Below are positions 14,001-22,459 of a stretch of DNA of 64,000 nucleotides, piece by piece. The DNA comes from Axinella damicornis (Eukaryota > Porifera > Demospongiae > Axinellida > Axinellidae). Where the stretch lies: assembly GCA_963931865.1 (NCBI GenBank), contig OZ007509.1:14840048-14904047 (forward strand), read 5' to 3'. How positions within the stretch are numbered: the first letter of the stretch is position 1; each line of letters opens with the position of its first letter. The notes under the pieces are model-generated. The model did no database searches, was not told the DNA's origin, and worked only from the letters and a program-made list of their open reading frames with translations. A program made the position numbers and the translations under genes.

Positions 14001-17000
14001 AAGTCTCGATCAGACTGGGTCAACTCAACAGCTCGGTACATCTTGCTGACGTCTGCAGTGAGTGCGATACGATGGAGGCGGAACCTCATTAGTACATCAA
14101 TCAGGGGTGGATGGACGGTTGGTCCAACAAGCAAAGTGTCATTGAGAGACACACCACTGGAGGATTTGGCAGATGCGTCAAATACTGCTCGAATCTTGGT
14201 CGTCGTACTGCTCTCCTTGCGGACAGCATGCATGGGCAAGTAGAACACCTGTTTTGTAGGTTTGTGTAGGTCAGGGGCAGGGACGAGCTCAGCGTGTCCC
14301 ATCTTGAAATACTCTTCAATGACATCGGAGAATTCTGTGAACTGATTCTTTGATAAGAGCGAACGTTCAAGGGCCAAGAAACGACGAACAGCTTGGGTTC
14401 TGGATTCACCGATGGTCTTGGCTTGAGGCTTTCTGGGCAAGGGTACAACAAATCTACCGGTGCTAGATCTGCGATGATTCTCAGCAAAGTGTTGCATCAC
14501 TAGACGTTCTTCCGGTGAGAAACTTGTCGAATTCTTGGGGCTTTCTTCGATCTCCCAGAACTTGTTGAGCAGGTCGTCTCCTGAAGTCACAGAGACATGA
14601 TGGGAAGTAACGTGGTGTGAGGAGGTGGGTACCTTGGTTCTGCCTGCGAGAACCCAACCAAACTTGGTCTCCAAGGCCACGGGTGAGTTGGGTGGTCCTG
14701 TCCGCCGGCCGTGCTTCACCACATCAATGTAAACATCCACACCAAGTAGCACGTCAATTCTTCCTGGGCGGCCGAAGTCAGGGTCAGCTAGGGGTAGCCC
14801 AGACAGATGAGACCATGTTGCATTGAGAGGAATGGGCTGGAGCGGTAGGTCGCTCGTGACGCGTGGTACTGCGACAGCTGAAACATTGATCTTATCATCC
14901 TTGCAAGATGTCGGAGATACGTCAAAGCTGACGGTAGAATGTAGAGGTGAGCGATGTGATAGGCCTGCTATGCCTGAGATCCTGATGCTTCGTGAGGATT
15001 TGGGCAGCCGTAGAGCCTGGGCCAGGCGCTCAGATATGAAGGAGGTTGAAGAAGCGGAGTCGAGGAGTGCACGTGCCTTCAGGGTGGCACCATCAAGTGA
15101 ATGAACGAGTACTTGACACGTCATGAGAAGGGTGTTTGAGGTGAATCCGGTTGCCGCATTTGTGGAGGCTGTGGCCGTAACAGTGGAGGCTTGAGAAGAA
15201 TCTGATTGGCCAACAGCGGCTTCATTGTGTATCAGTGTGTGATGTGGCCGTTGACATTTCCTACATTTGCTGAGGCTAGTGCACTGCTTGGCGTAGTGTC
15301 CGGGTCGTAGGCAGTTCATGCATAGGTTGCTTGACTTGAGAGTGTCGATCATCTTGTCACGAGACAACGCTTTGAAGCGGGTGCAAGCATACAAGGGATG
15401 TCTTTCGGTTTTGCACATAACACAGTGGTTGTTAGCAGCAGACACGCTCGAGGTGTGTGAGGTAGATCTCACGGCTGGGTGTTTCCTCGCGTCGGTTTGT
15501 CTCCTTTGTTCGGACAAAGTGGACTCAGAGGCTTGCGCTCGGAGGTTCAGAAACTCAAGTAACTCGGTGTAATGAGGCACATCAGTAGATTCTTGGCTGC
15601 TCTTCTGCCACTCAAACCTCGTGTCTGCATCTAGCTTCATCTCGATCAAAGAGGTAATGAATGGCGCGGAAGGCTCCTTGTCCATGGATTTAAGGGCACG
15701 AAGATGCTGCTGTAGGACGTCGTGTAGACGGCGAAGCTCTCTACCCGTGTTGTCTTTCAAGTGTGGCACTTCGATTATCCTTCTCACGTGGGCTTCGTGG
15801 ATCAAGCGAGGTCGATTATATCGGTCTGTAAGACACTTGATGGCTTCATCATATTGCTCTCCAGAGCGAGACAGGCCTTCTATGGCGTTCTTTGCAGAAC
15901 CCTCTTTGAGAGACTGTCGTAGGTAAATGAGCTTCTGGGCCTTGGATAGGTCATCCCGATTGTGTATTGCTACACGAAACTGTTCCCAAAAGGTCAGCCA
16001 GTGTAGGATGCTGCCGTCGAACATTGGAGTCTCCAGCTTGGGTAACCTGACCATCTTGGCTTCGGGTGATGTAGTGGTTGTGCCATCAGCGGAAGGTGGG
16101 GTCTTGGGTAACTTCTTCCTGATTGTGAGGCAGATATCGAACAGCAATTTGTCAATCTCGACAATGGTTGTGTTGACGAGTGCGTCAGATTCAGCAGGAG
16201 AGCAAGTTGAGAGAATGCGCTGGCGAGTATCGGAGAGTTCCTTCTTGTGCTCTGTGACTTGCTCCCGATATTGCTCTAGGACGTCAGTGTCTTCTGGTGC
16301 TCCGGAGAGCTTCGATAGATCGGAGGAGATGTGGAGGAGTCTCTCCCTGAGATTTGCCAGAGTGCGCGAAGCAACCTTGTGGGCTGCGGAATCCTCCATA
16401 GAAGAGCATGTCAAAATCAATGACTCCAGGCGAATAGTGAGGTCAGCGATGATAGCATCATGCTGATCGAGCACATCTTGCTCCTTAGCCAGGTTCTCAT
16501 CAACATGCTCATCTTCTGCGATCGCGTCAACGATCGCGAAGTGATGATCTTTGAACTCGGAGTCCAGCGATTCCAATTTGGCTGATAATTTGTGGGCGTG
16601 GCCCAAGGTAGAAGGTTCTTCGACCTTTGTCTCAAGTTCGTCGAGGCGAGCCGTAAGTTTGGTGATGGAGGCTTTCGCTACGCCTCTCCTGCGACGGCGA
16701 GTCGCGGTTGGGATTGCGGGTTCCTCGGTTTCATCCATTTTTCAAGTTTGATCATTAGCAGTTTCGAGCGAGTCCGGCAGGCGGCGACATTCAATAGGTT
16801 CGGGGGAGTCCGGCAGGCGGCGACATTCAGCAGGTGAGTAGAGTAGTGATACCAACGAACGACCAATAGACGATTGCCGATACTTGGTGGATCCGGCTCG
16901 AAGGACCAGATGTATACGATGAGCCTTTCTTGGTATCAATGTTCTGCAAACTTACAAATTGCCAATCTAGACAGACTAGAATTCGAACTCGCTATACTTA

Positions 17001-17750
17001 CGTACGATTCGCATTCGACTCTAGAAGCATGCAAGTTAATCTAGCTACCATGCAGATAAATGAACAGTTTCAGAGTCAAACTTCACTTCAACAGTAGCAG
17101 TGATAGATGGCAACTTGAACAAAACTGAGATAAGACTGAGAAAGATACAAGTGTGGAAAAACAGAGGCCCTAGCAGTGCACAGATCAAAAAACTGGACAG
17201 ACTGGATAGACTGGACAGCTAGACTGGACTAACCAATCAACACATCCACATTAGACCATTGAGGCCACAAAGAAAACTATTGAAGCAAAGAATGACTTAA
17301 CCATTACATACACTAAAATAAACTTAGAGAGTCTTAGCTGAGTCCAACAGTCTGATTCCCAGACCTCTTAATTTTATCTGGGAATGAGACCACATTCTAC
17401 AGCTAACTGTCAATCCTAGTTCAGTACCCATGTGTCTGTGATTGTTCTTGCATGCATATCCCTCCCTCCCTCCCTCCCTCCCTCCCTCCCTCCCTCCCTC
17501 CCTCCCTCCCCTCCCCCCCTCCCTTACTTCATCCCTCTGTCCCTCCCGACTCACCTCATGTAGCTAAAGCCTGGACTGCCCTCGTCGGTGACTCTTCAAC
17601 CTGCGCAAGGGGACTCAGACAAGGTATGTGTACATGTAGGTGCCTCACCTAAGCTTATCACGTCCTACAACTGAACAAGGAGAGGGTAATGGTTGAGTGC
17701 TTACTTAGCTCATGTTCACCTTGTTCCCATTCCTGCTTCTTTTCTCCTCC

Positions 17751-17781
<31 letters not shown>

Positions 17782-20700
17782 ATCTCTTCCTCTCTAGCCT
17801 TGTGGTGTAGACTTCATCTTGCGTTGCTATGTGGCCAAAAACTCCGAAGACCGCATTGAGAAAAGGAATTCTGTCAGACTGGCTATCAAAAAGATAACAC
17901 ATGCTCCAGAGCAGCAGACAAAGAGGGTGAGCCCCTGTAATTATTTGTTCCAGTGTTTCAGAACAGCCACTCACTCATTCCCTCCCCCACTCCCTCCCTC
18001 CCTCCCTCCCTCCCTCCCTCCCTCCCTCCCTCCCTCCCTCCCTCCTTCCCTCCCTCCCTCCCTCACTTGCCTGCCCCCTCCCTCCACAGCCGAGCACTGA
18101 TGTTACGAAGGAGTTCCTGCTCAGCTCTCATCCCCTCTTTGTGGAGGCCAACCTAGAGAAAGGGGTGAGTTAGCTAGATTATCGAAGCCTCGTGGCTGAA
18201 GTTTAAAAATACTTATAGTAAGCAATTTGTAGGCTATCCAGATGTTCAGCTCAGGGCACGGTGTTATACAAAGCTGCTAACGCTGTCTAGTCTGTTTCCC
18301 CAACCTACTCCAAACTGCCTACCCAAGCAGGAAGCCATACTGAAACTGCTGAAGGAGATATTGAGCCTCCAGTATGCCTGGCAATACTGAAAGCGCTGGT
18401 TTCTACAGTTGATTGCAGTTGCGTTTGAACACCACGTATTGCGTAGATTATCACGGAAACTGTGTTCTGCAAATATGACACTCACGTAAAGTGCCTGCAT
18501 GTCTTCCAGACTCTTGCGTATTCTAGGCCGTGTCATTTCCGTGAAGCTCCATGCTGCACGTTTTCACGCAATATGCAATGTTCAAACGCAACTGCAATCG
18601 ACTGTACTGTACTGCCCACAGGCTCAAATTATAAGTGAAATGATAGGCAAAAACTACAAGTACGTTATGTTCAGTGCACTCGATCAACTTTATCCATCTA
18701 GTTAGGGCTCAAGCAACTAGGGAATTTCCCTAGTCGATTAATTGGCTAATAGCTTACATGACTAATTGAAGACTACTCAGACTGATTGAATACTAAAATT
18801 AATGTGAAGTTTGAAAATGCTAGACAGCTTCAGCCACCTTGACTCGTAGTTCCTGTGTTGACAGCAGAACAGGTCCGGCAGACCCGGCTACTGCTGGACC
18901 AATGTTTGCTGTATGGCACCTGTGCTAAAACTAGCAGAGCTCTCGGCCATCTTGTCACAACCATGAGCATGAGGTCATAAATTGCACTTGCGCAGTGACT
19001 AATCAGCACGCAATAATTTTAGTCAACAGCCTTAGTTTGGTCGATTAGTTGACTAATTAAACTAGTCATGGCCCATTTGTGACTGACTGTAGAATCAGTT
19101 CGTGTTCGTATTGGTACAACATGGTTCAGGTCTGATGGCTGTTCCTGTTTCTGTTTCAGATGTACTACCATGGCGAGTCCATTAAGGTGAATGTAGCCAT
19201 GACCAACAGATCTTCAAAAACAATCCGAAGAATACGGATACAGGGTGAGTTGGCTCAGTCAACCCCATCCCAAACCTCTACATTCCTCAGTGTGGATCCT
19301 TTCCATCCTCTCTATACTCCTCCTTCCCCCCTATTGTCCGTTGCACATCTACTCCTGCCGTATTGCTTACCACCTTCTCCTCCCTGTCATATTCTTCCTC
19401 GTCTTTTGACTTACTCCTGCCATTATCACTTCCCATCTCCTCTCCCCTGCAACTCCCCCTTACCCCTCACCCTGCATCGTTACTCACTTCCCACCTTCTC
19501 TCCCCTCGTATTTCCTTCATATTCCTCTTGCCCCCATCATTGCACCGTACGACTGCTTATGACTTCTGCCCTCATCCCTTCCCACCCTCTTCTTCCACCT
19601 GCAGTGCGGCAGTTTGCTTCAATCTGTCTGTTTGCACAGTCCGAGTACAAATGCATTGTGGCCCAACTGGAAACTGAGTACGCTGTGTAGTACCAACTGG
19701 TTGTGTATGCGTATCTCTCAGTGGCTGTGCAGTACATGCTCATTGTAGTGGTGGGGTTAGCTCCAGTTTGTTCATACACTCCTCATCCCTCTCTGCCCAC
19801 AGAGAGGGGTTCCCCGTGCACACTGGAGGATCCCTACAGCGGACCTACGAGATCACTCCACTCCTGACGGACAACAGAGTAAGTGGCCTCACCTCCTGGC
19901 CCTGGGTCTTTAGCCTCATTCCCCTCATTCCCAGATCCCACCCACACCCCTGGGCTGCTAAGATTGCGTGTACATGTATTAAAGTGTGTGTGTGTTACCT
20001 TCAAATGTCCCAGGATAAGCGTGGCCTGGCTCTTGATGGACAGATCAAGCACGAGGACACCTGCCTGGCTTCTTCCACAATGTGAGTGAAATCTTAATTA
20101 TTGCCACTTGTCTAGGGTGCCTCCCCCTCTCTCCCTCACCCCTCCCTTACTCCCTCCCTCCTTCCCTCCCTCCCTGCCTCCTTTCCTCCCTCCCTCCCTC
20201 CCTCCCTCCCTCCCTCCCTTCCTCCCTCCCTCCCTCCCTCCCTCCCTCCCTCCCTCCCTCCCTCCCTGTCTGCCTGCCTTCCTCCCTCTGTCTTTCAAGT
20301 CTTCCTCCCGGAGTGGAAGAGACTCGTGAGCAACGAGAGAAGATGGGAATCATGGTGCACTACAATGTCAAAGTCCGATGTATCGTTGCCTTCGGAAGGT
20401 GAGTCAGGTGGACAATATTCTCACTGCCAGTAGGAGCTTGGTATATATAGTATGGAATGATTGTTCAATGACATGTGCAAGACATTTTTAAGACGAACAG
20501 TGACCTACCAACTTGCACACTCCATCCGCTAAAATTCGGAACGTGGTTGGCACAAGAGTACTAATATCCCCTCCTGCCCACTTACATAACTGTTCTTTGT
20601 TAGTCTGCAGTGTATGTTGAGCGTCTAAGTTCCACACACAATTAATTAAGTCATCAAGAAATGTATCGACTCTCACACTGCAAGTGTCGAACACTGCCGG

Positions 20701-21355
20701 ACCAAGGTCATTGTTGCTAAAAAAAAATCACGTTAATTTCTGCTCAGCTTTTGTGGTAACCATGATGCACTTCTCCTCCCCCCACCCCTTGCCTCTCCCC
20801 CACTTCTTTCCTCTCCCATACCCCCAACCCTCTCCTCCTCCCTTCTCTTCCTCTACCTCCTTCCCTCTCCCCTACCCCCAACCCTCCCCTCTTCCCTTCT
20901 TCCCCCTTCCCTCCTCCCTTCTCCCCCCCTTCCCTCTCCCACACCCCTTCCCTCTCCCCCCCTCCCCACCTACCCCTTTCTGCCCACTCCTTCCCTACCC
21001 CTTCCTTCTCTCCAACCCATTCCCTCCTCCCTTCTTCCTTCTCTCCTTCACCCCTTCCCTCCTCCCTTCTCTCCTTCACCCCTTCCCTCCTCTCCTCTCC
21101 CCCACCTCTTCCTTCGAATTCTCCCCTCTCCCCCCCCCCCCCCCCTCCTAGTGACCTGACTCTGGAACTTCCCGTCACTTTGACCCATCCTAAGCCAAAG
21201 CATCCTGTGATCAGCCAGATGGTGACCCTCCCACCCCTCACCCCTTCCAAGGACAAGAAGCCTGCTGAGGAGGGAAAAGAGGGAGACGTGGAACCAGAGA
21301 AGGGAGAAGTGCAACAAGAGGAATCAGCTGGTATGTGTGTGTGTATGTATGTGTG

Positions 21356-21387
<32 letters not shown>

Positions 21388-21547
21388 TGTGAATGCTGTG
21401 TGTGCTACGTCTGTGTGTGTGCGTGCATGTGCGTGTGTATGTATATGTGTGTGTGTGTGTGTACTTGTATGTGTTGTGCATGTGGGTATGTATGTACATG
21501 ATGTGCGTTCTGGGTCTGTGTGTGTATCTGTGTATGTATGTGTGCGG

Positions 21548-21587
<40 letters not shown>

Positions 21588-21603
21588 CTGTGTATGTGTG
21601 CGG

Positions 21604-21663
<60 letters not shown>

Positions 21664-21864
21664 GTGCGGTTGTGTGTGTGTGTGTGTGTGTGTGCGTGTG
21701 TGTGTGTGAGTGGCAGTGTTTCCATGATATTTTGGGATGAGAGGATCTTGTAGCACAATTAACGCTAGGACTCCAGGGATCATCAGCTTGAAAATCCATA
21801 TGAACTAATAGGCTGCTAGGTATGTGTATAATGTGTGTGTGTGTGTGTGTGCATGCGTCGGGAA

Positions 21865-21896
<32 letters not shown>

Positions 21897-22459
21897 ATTG
21901 TGTAGGTGTAGCTCAGGACAGAGCTAACCCCGTCATGTGTACATGTACCCGTCATTGTGTGACCCTAGTTATCAGTCAGTATTATGTACGTGTATCTTCT
22001 CCCCCTCCCCAGGAGCCACAGCTCTCCCATCCCATCGCCCTTCAGTACATGATGCCATTGATCATAATCTCATCACATTCGACACGTAAGCTAACGCTGG
22101 TCACACACTCCCCTCCTCCTCAGTATCTACCGTACTCACTCTAACAATCTGAACATTCAACGGTATAGTTTAACTACCTAAATTTTCAAACGCGTGATTC
22201 AACCAAGAAAACTTGACAGCCATCGATGTGTTTTAAGGAAGCCAATAAATGTGTTCCTCTCTGGAGTGTGTGACTGACCAATTGTGAGCAACCTCTGCTT
22301 CTTGCATGTGTATGTGTACATGTACCTAGTACCTGTGATCATTTTGAGTCTGGCTTTTGCAGGAGCGGTGGTGAACCAGATGACCAAGATTTTGTTTTCG
22401 AAGAGTTTGTACGATTACGTGTAGCTGGTACAGAGGAAGGCAACGAAACAGAAGCCTAA
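3528..22459 (+). CDS. Beta-arrestin (non-visual arrestin), nearly complete, at least 16 coding exons
   Basis: Arrestins bind phosphorylated active GPCRs, block G-protein coupling and link receptors to clathrin endocytosis. Exons, phase-consistent with GT-AG sites: 3528-3558, 4179-4239, 4664-4723, 6059-6144, 6277-6390, 17564-17623, 17798-17926, 18090-18164, 19160-19244, 19605-19677, 19803-19878, 20014-20081, 20300-20398, 21152-21330, 22013-22085, 22363-22459 (stop TAA). They give about 454 residues; the missing N-terminus is only a few residues. Visible hallmarks are VFKKASPNGK, the finger-loop region FRYGRDDLDVLGL, the lariat loop LALDGQIKHEDT that carries the polar-core aspartates, and in the C-tail a clathrin box LITFD followed by an AP2-binding FxxFxxxR (FEEFVRLR). 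These two motifs mark it as beta-type. Exon 21152-21330 adds a Lys/Glu-rich tail insert that makes the protein longer than the roughly 410-420 residues of vertebrate beta-arrestins. Exact placement of the 19677/19803 junction is the least certain. Confidence 0.93.
4417..4511. mobile_element. Foldback MITE, family A (95 bp, near-perfect palindrome)
   Basis: The element begins TAGCCTCGTTCCCAG and ends with its reverse complement; both arms continue inward through CCACGCCCAGCTTTCCGTCG to a short loop, so nearly the whole element is one hairpin. It is flanked by the 9-bp duplication ATTTGCGTT (4408-4416 and 4512-4520), which marks it as an insertion. It lies inside an arrestin intron. Confidence 0.9.
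4724..5925. repeat. 26-bp minisatellite in arrestin intron, about 45 copies
   Basis: The dominant unit is about 26 bp, GGGAGGGACGCACATGTGAGTGG with small variants, some copies shortened. It starts directly after the 5' splice site at 4723/4724 and ends where a C/T-rich tract leads into the next exon at 6059. Because 26 is not a multiple of three, the array is open in several frames and makes repetitive reading frames of 400-470 codons on the minus strand; these are not genes. Every unit contains GTGAGT, the consensus 5' splice donor, on the sense strand of the gene, and the palindrome CACATGTG. Confidence 0.9.
6391..9390 (-). pseudogene. Decayed coding remnants in the large arrestin intron
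   Basis: Several minus-strand reading frames (6471-6905, 7101-7310, 8081-8584 overlapping 8377-8715 in another frame) have ordinary amino-acid composition, but I do not recognise them. Around 8575 the two overlapping frames look like one protein broken by a frameshift. The block also contains duplicated pieces: about 7246-7318 recurs at 8030-8095, and 7160-7260 recurs at 7335-7450. A C41 run (7990-8030) sits within one copy. The likeliest reading is old, rearranged mobile-element or captured-gene sequence, not a live gene. Confidence 0.4.
9400..9443. mobile_element. Foldback MITE, family A (44 bp)
   Basis: TAGCCTCATTCCCAG at one end and its inverted copy at the other, short loop. The flanking 9-bp duplication CACCTGACC is perfect (9391-9399 and 9444-9452). 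Confidence 0.85.
9520..9726 (-). pseudogene. HECT-domain-like fragment (start of a HECT E3 ligase domain)
   Basis: The minus-strand frame contains ITIRRNHIWRDAIRVM followed by FVRVTFVGEEAVDDGGPRREFF. The pattern 'basic-x-x-W-x-D-A ... V-x-F-x-GE-x-AVD-x-GGP-x-REFF' is the beginning of the HECT domain as found in G2E3-type ligases. No catalytic-cysteine end was found, and neighbouring frames do not continue it. It is probably a fragment of a multi-copy HECT-like gene or element and lies antisense inside the arrestin intron. Confidence 0.5.
9900..10345 (-). pseudogene. Ty3/gypsy retrotransposon RNase H remnant, frameshifted
   Basis: Two minus-strand frames together recall the RNase H region that follows reverse transcriptase in Ty3/gypsy elements: one reads TRPIAYASRTLQASEHNYGI (about 10080-10150), and after a frame change the next reads VVWAIKHFRPYLYGHH and VFTDHEALKALM (about 9940-10050). 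The frame shift and lack of RT or integrase nearby show a dead fragment. It lies just left of the BEL/Pao element but is a different superfamily. Confidence 0.75.
10663..11101 (-). repeat. BEL/Pao 3' LTR
   Basis: The left copy of the 439-bp direct repeat, TG...CA bounded. In element orientation it is the downstream LTR; the ORF stops 132 bp before it. A clear purine-rich tract is not obvious in the adjoining bases. Confidence 0.92.
11234..16738 (-). CDS. BEL/Pao gag-pol polyprotein, 1834 aa
   Basis: One open frame encodes the structural and replicative proteins of the retrotransposon. In order: a coiled, charged N-terminal gag region; a DUF1759-like gag segment (about 220-420); a CCHC knuckle (CMNCLRPGHYAKQC, about residue 471) with a second Cys/His cluster; an aspartic-protease motif LLDSAS (about 556); reverse transcriptase with the YVDD box at about 972; the RNase H/Pao region with FCDASEHAY near 1150; an integrase HHCC zinc domain near 1464; an integrase core with WSDHGTNF near 1594; and a C-terminal DUF5641-like region. 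The start at 16738 is the first ATG of this frame, about 170 bp inside the 5' LTR. No stop or frameshift is seen, so the element could be active. No envelope-like frame is present. Confidence 0.93.
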   Translation of the reverse strand: MDETEEPAIPTATRRRRRGVAKASITKLTARLDELETKVEEPSTLGHAHKLSAKLESLDSEFKDHHFAIVDAIAEDEHVDENLAKEQDVLDQHDAIIADLTIRLESLILTCSSMEDSAAHKVASRTLANLRERLLHISSDLSKLSGAPEDTDVLEQYREQVTEHKKELSDTRQRILSTCSPAESDALVNTTIVEIDKLLFDICLTIRKKLPKTPPSADGTTTTSPEAKMVRLPKLETPMFDGSILHWLTFWEQFRVAIHNRDDLSKAQKLIYLRQSLKEGSAKNAIEGLSRSGEQYDEAIKCLTDRYNRPRLIHEAHVRRIIEVPHLKDNTGRELRRLHDVLQQHLRALKSMDKEPSAPFITSLIEMKLDADTRFEWQKSSQESTDVPHYTELLEFLNLRAQASESTLSEQRRQTDARKHPAVRSTSHTSSVSAANNHCVMCKTERHPLYACTRFKALSRDKMIDTLKSSNLCMNCLRPGHYAKQCTSLSKCRKCQRPHHTLIHNEAAVGQSDSSQASTVTATASTNAATGFTSNTLLMTCQVLVHSLDGATLKARALLDSASSTSFISERLAQALRLPKSSRSIRISGIAGLSHRSPLHSTVSFDVSPTSCKDDKINVSAVAVPRVTSDLPLQPIPLNATWSHLSGLPLADPDFGRPGRIDVLLGVDVYIDVVKHGRRTGPPNSPVALETKFGWVLAGRTKVPTSSHHVTSHHVSVTSGDDLLNKFWEIEESPKNSTSFSPEERLVMQHFAENHRRSSTGRFVVPLPRKPQAKTIGESRTQAVRRFLALERSLLSKNQFTEFSDVIEEYFKMGHAELVPAPDLHKPTKQVFYLPMHAVRKESSTTTKIRAVFDASAKSSSGVSLNDTLLVGPTVHPPLIDVLMRFRLHRIALTADVSKMYRAVELTQSDRDFHRFVWRKDPSESLRDYRMTRVTFGVSASSFAANMALKQNAHDNLAEYPQAAETVEKSFYVDDCLTGADTVTAAMELQKHLQELFYLGGFLLRKWNASEAAVLKNLPSDLKDLHVIQIFHDSVAEYTRTLGVEWNANSDQFRLTIAKLPALINVTKRLLVSDIAKTFDVLGWFSPSTIKAKILLQRLWEQRVDWDDSVPLSIREAWLHWRSELHLLSEKPIPRCYFDKSTDIASFELHGFCDASEHAYAAVVYLHMTTTNGDVQVSLVTSKTKVAPIKRLTIPRLELCGAYLLAHLLQHVHQVLEVPLSKVYAWTDSTIVLNWLDGSPRRFKTFVGNRVSTIMELIPPEKWNHVSGQHNPADCASRGLFPSELVQHSLWWDGPQWLKQSPADWPKQSPLPPSDLPEEEREVALHTTVADHSPVIPVDRYSSFDRLKRVTAWILRFVHNCQNHAEKKSSSLSVCELKAAERYWIKIIQNTHFLEEINSLKKQIPLRSSSPLLSLHPFVDSSGLLRVGGRRELSMSPYRSKHPIILVGKHPLTRLIVRTEHLRLIHAGPTLLASSLSRQYHIVGGRNVVRSITRACVTCRRNAIRPQPQMFGQLPIERITPGPVFDKVGVDYAGPVLIKYGHVRKPTIVKSYICVFVSLTVKAVHIELVSDLTTEAFLACLRRFISRRGCPSLLWSDHGTNFVGAASEMKDLFKLLRNGRTQDTITNFLSSRNIEWKFIPPRAPHFGGLWEAAVKSTKTHLKRIVGSVKLTFEELTTVLTQIEACLNSRPLTPFSNDDDGIEVLTPGHFLIGRPLQALPDDSLTHTNNLSSLRRWKLCQALVAHFWKRWSREYITQLGRISKWHRPTKNISVGDLVLIRDTSPLPTEWPLARVTAVHPGKDGLVRVATIKTNTGIYTRPVAKLALLLPSETESD
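16892..16908 (-). other. Primer-binding site, complementary to tRNA-Tyr 3' end
   Basis: Plus-strand TCCGGCTCGAAGGACCA equals the last 14 bases plus CCA of typical animal tRNA-Tyr (acceptor partner CCTTCGA). On the element's sense strand this is the complementary priming site, two bases inside the 5' LTR boundary, the expected spacing. Confidence 0.8.
16911..17349 (-). repeat. BEL/Pao 5' LTR
   Basis: The right copy of the 439-bp direct repeat, followed by the target duplication GTCTG. Arrestin exon 17564-17623 lies only 214 bp beyond it, so the insertion came close to an exon. Confidence 0.92.
17455..18070. repeat. (TCCC)n and poly-C tracts before arrestin 3' splice sites
   Basis: (TCCC)n at about 17459-17512 precedes the exon at 17564. 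A C30 run at 17752-17781 lies 16 bases before the exon at 17798. A second (TCCC)n at about 17995-18064 precedes the exon at 18090. All are C-rich on the sense strand, and each supplies the polypyrimidine tract of its intron. Confidence 0.85.
18706..19070. mobile_element. Dispersed repeat with ACTAGGGAATTTCCCTAGTCG end
   Basis: The left end carries an almost self-complementary ACTAGGGAATTTCCCTAGT word followed by GATTAATTGGC; the right part carries GGTCGATTAGTTGACTAATT. An inverted, diverged copy lies at 49450-49760. The terminal structure and length suggest a non-autonomous DNA transposon, possibly hAT-like, inside an arrestin intron. The boundaries are approximate. Confidence 0.5.
20130..20290. 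repeat. (TCCC)n tract upstream of arrestin exon 20300
   Basis: A long (CCCT)n array on the sense strand ends ten bases before a 3' splice site. A similar C/T-rich block covers 20770-21151 before the exon at 21152, ending in C16 at 21130-21145. Confidence 0.85.
21331..21715. repeat. (GT)n/(GTAT)n microsatellite starting at an arrestin splice donor
   Basis: The donor GTATGT after 21330 merges directly with about 380 bp of GT-rich microsatellite. The several 100-180 codon frames of Thr/His or Val/Cys repeats here are artefacts. A G31 run follows at 21865-21895. Confidence 0.9.

Larger units (their letters stand above)
10663..17349 (-). mobile_element. Full-length BEL/Pao LTR retrotransposon, apparently intact
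   Basis: Two direct repeats, 10663-11101 and 16911-17349 (439 bp each), begin TGTATACGATGAGCC and end GAGTCCAACA, so they have canonical TG...CA ends. They are almost identical; one visible difference is cttAgtatc against cttGgtatc. The 5-bp target duplication GTCTG flanks both sides (10658-10662 and 17350-17354). The element reads on the minus strand, so the 5' LTR is the right-hand copy. Next to it, 16892-16908 matches the 3' end of eukaryotic tRNA-Tyr including CCA, giving a tRNA-Tyr primer-binding site. One uninterrupted 1834-codon frame fills the interior. It lies antisense in the 11.2-kb arrestin intron; the high LTR similarity indicates recent insertion. Confidence 0.95.

Noticed and set aside
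11301..16866. Many short plus- and minus-strand frames inside the BEL/Pao element
   Set aside because: Shadows of the single 1834-codon gag-pol frame.
20744..21955. 403-codon minus-strand Thr/His frame and its plus-strand Val/Cys counterparts
   Set aside because: GT/CA microsatellite plus C/T-rich tract in arrestin introns.
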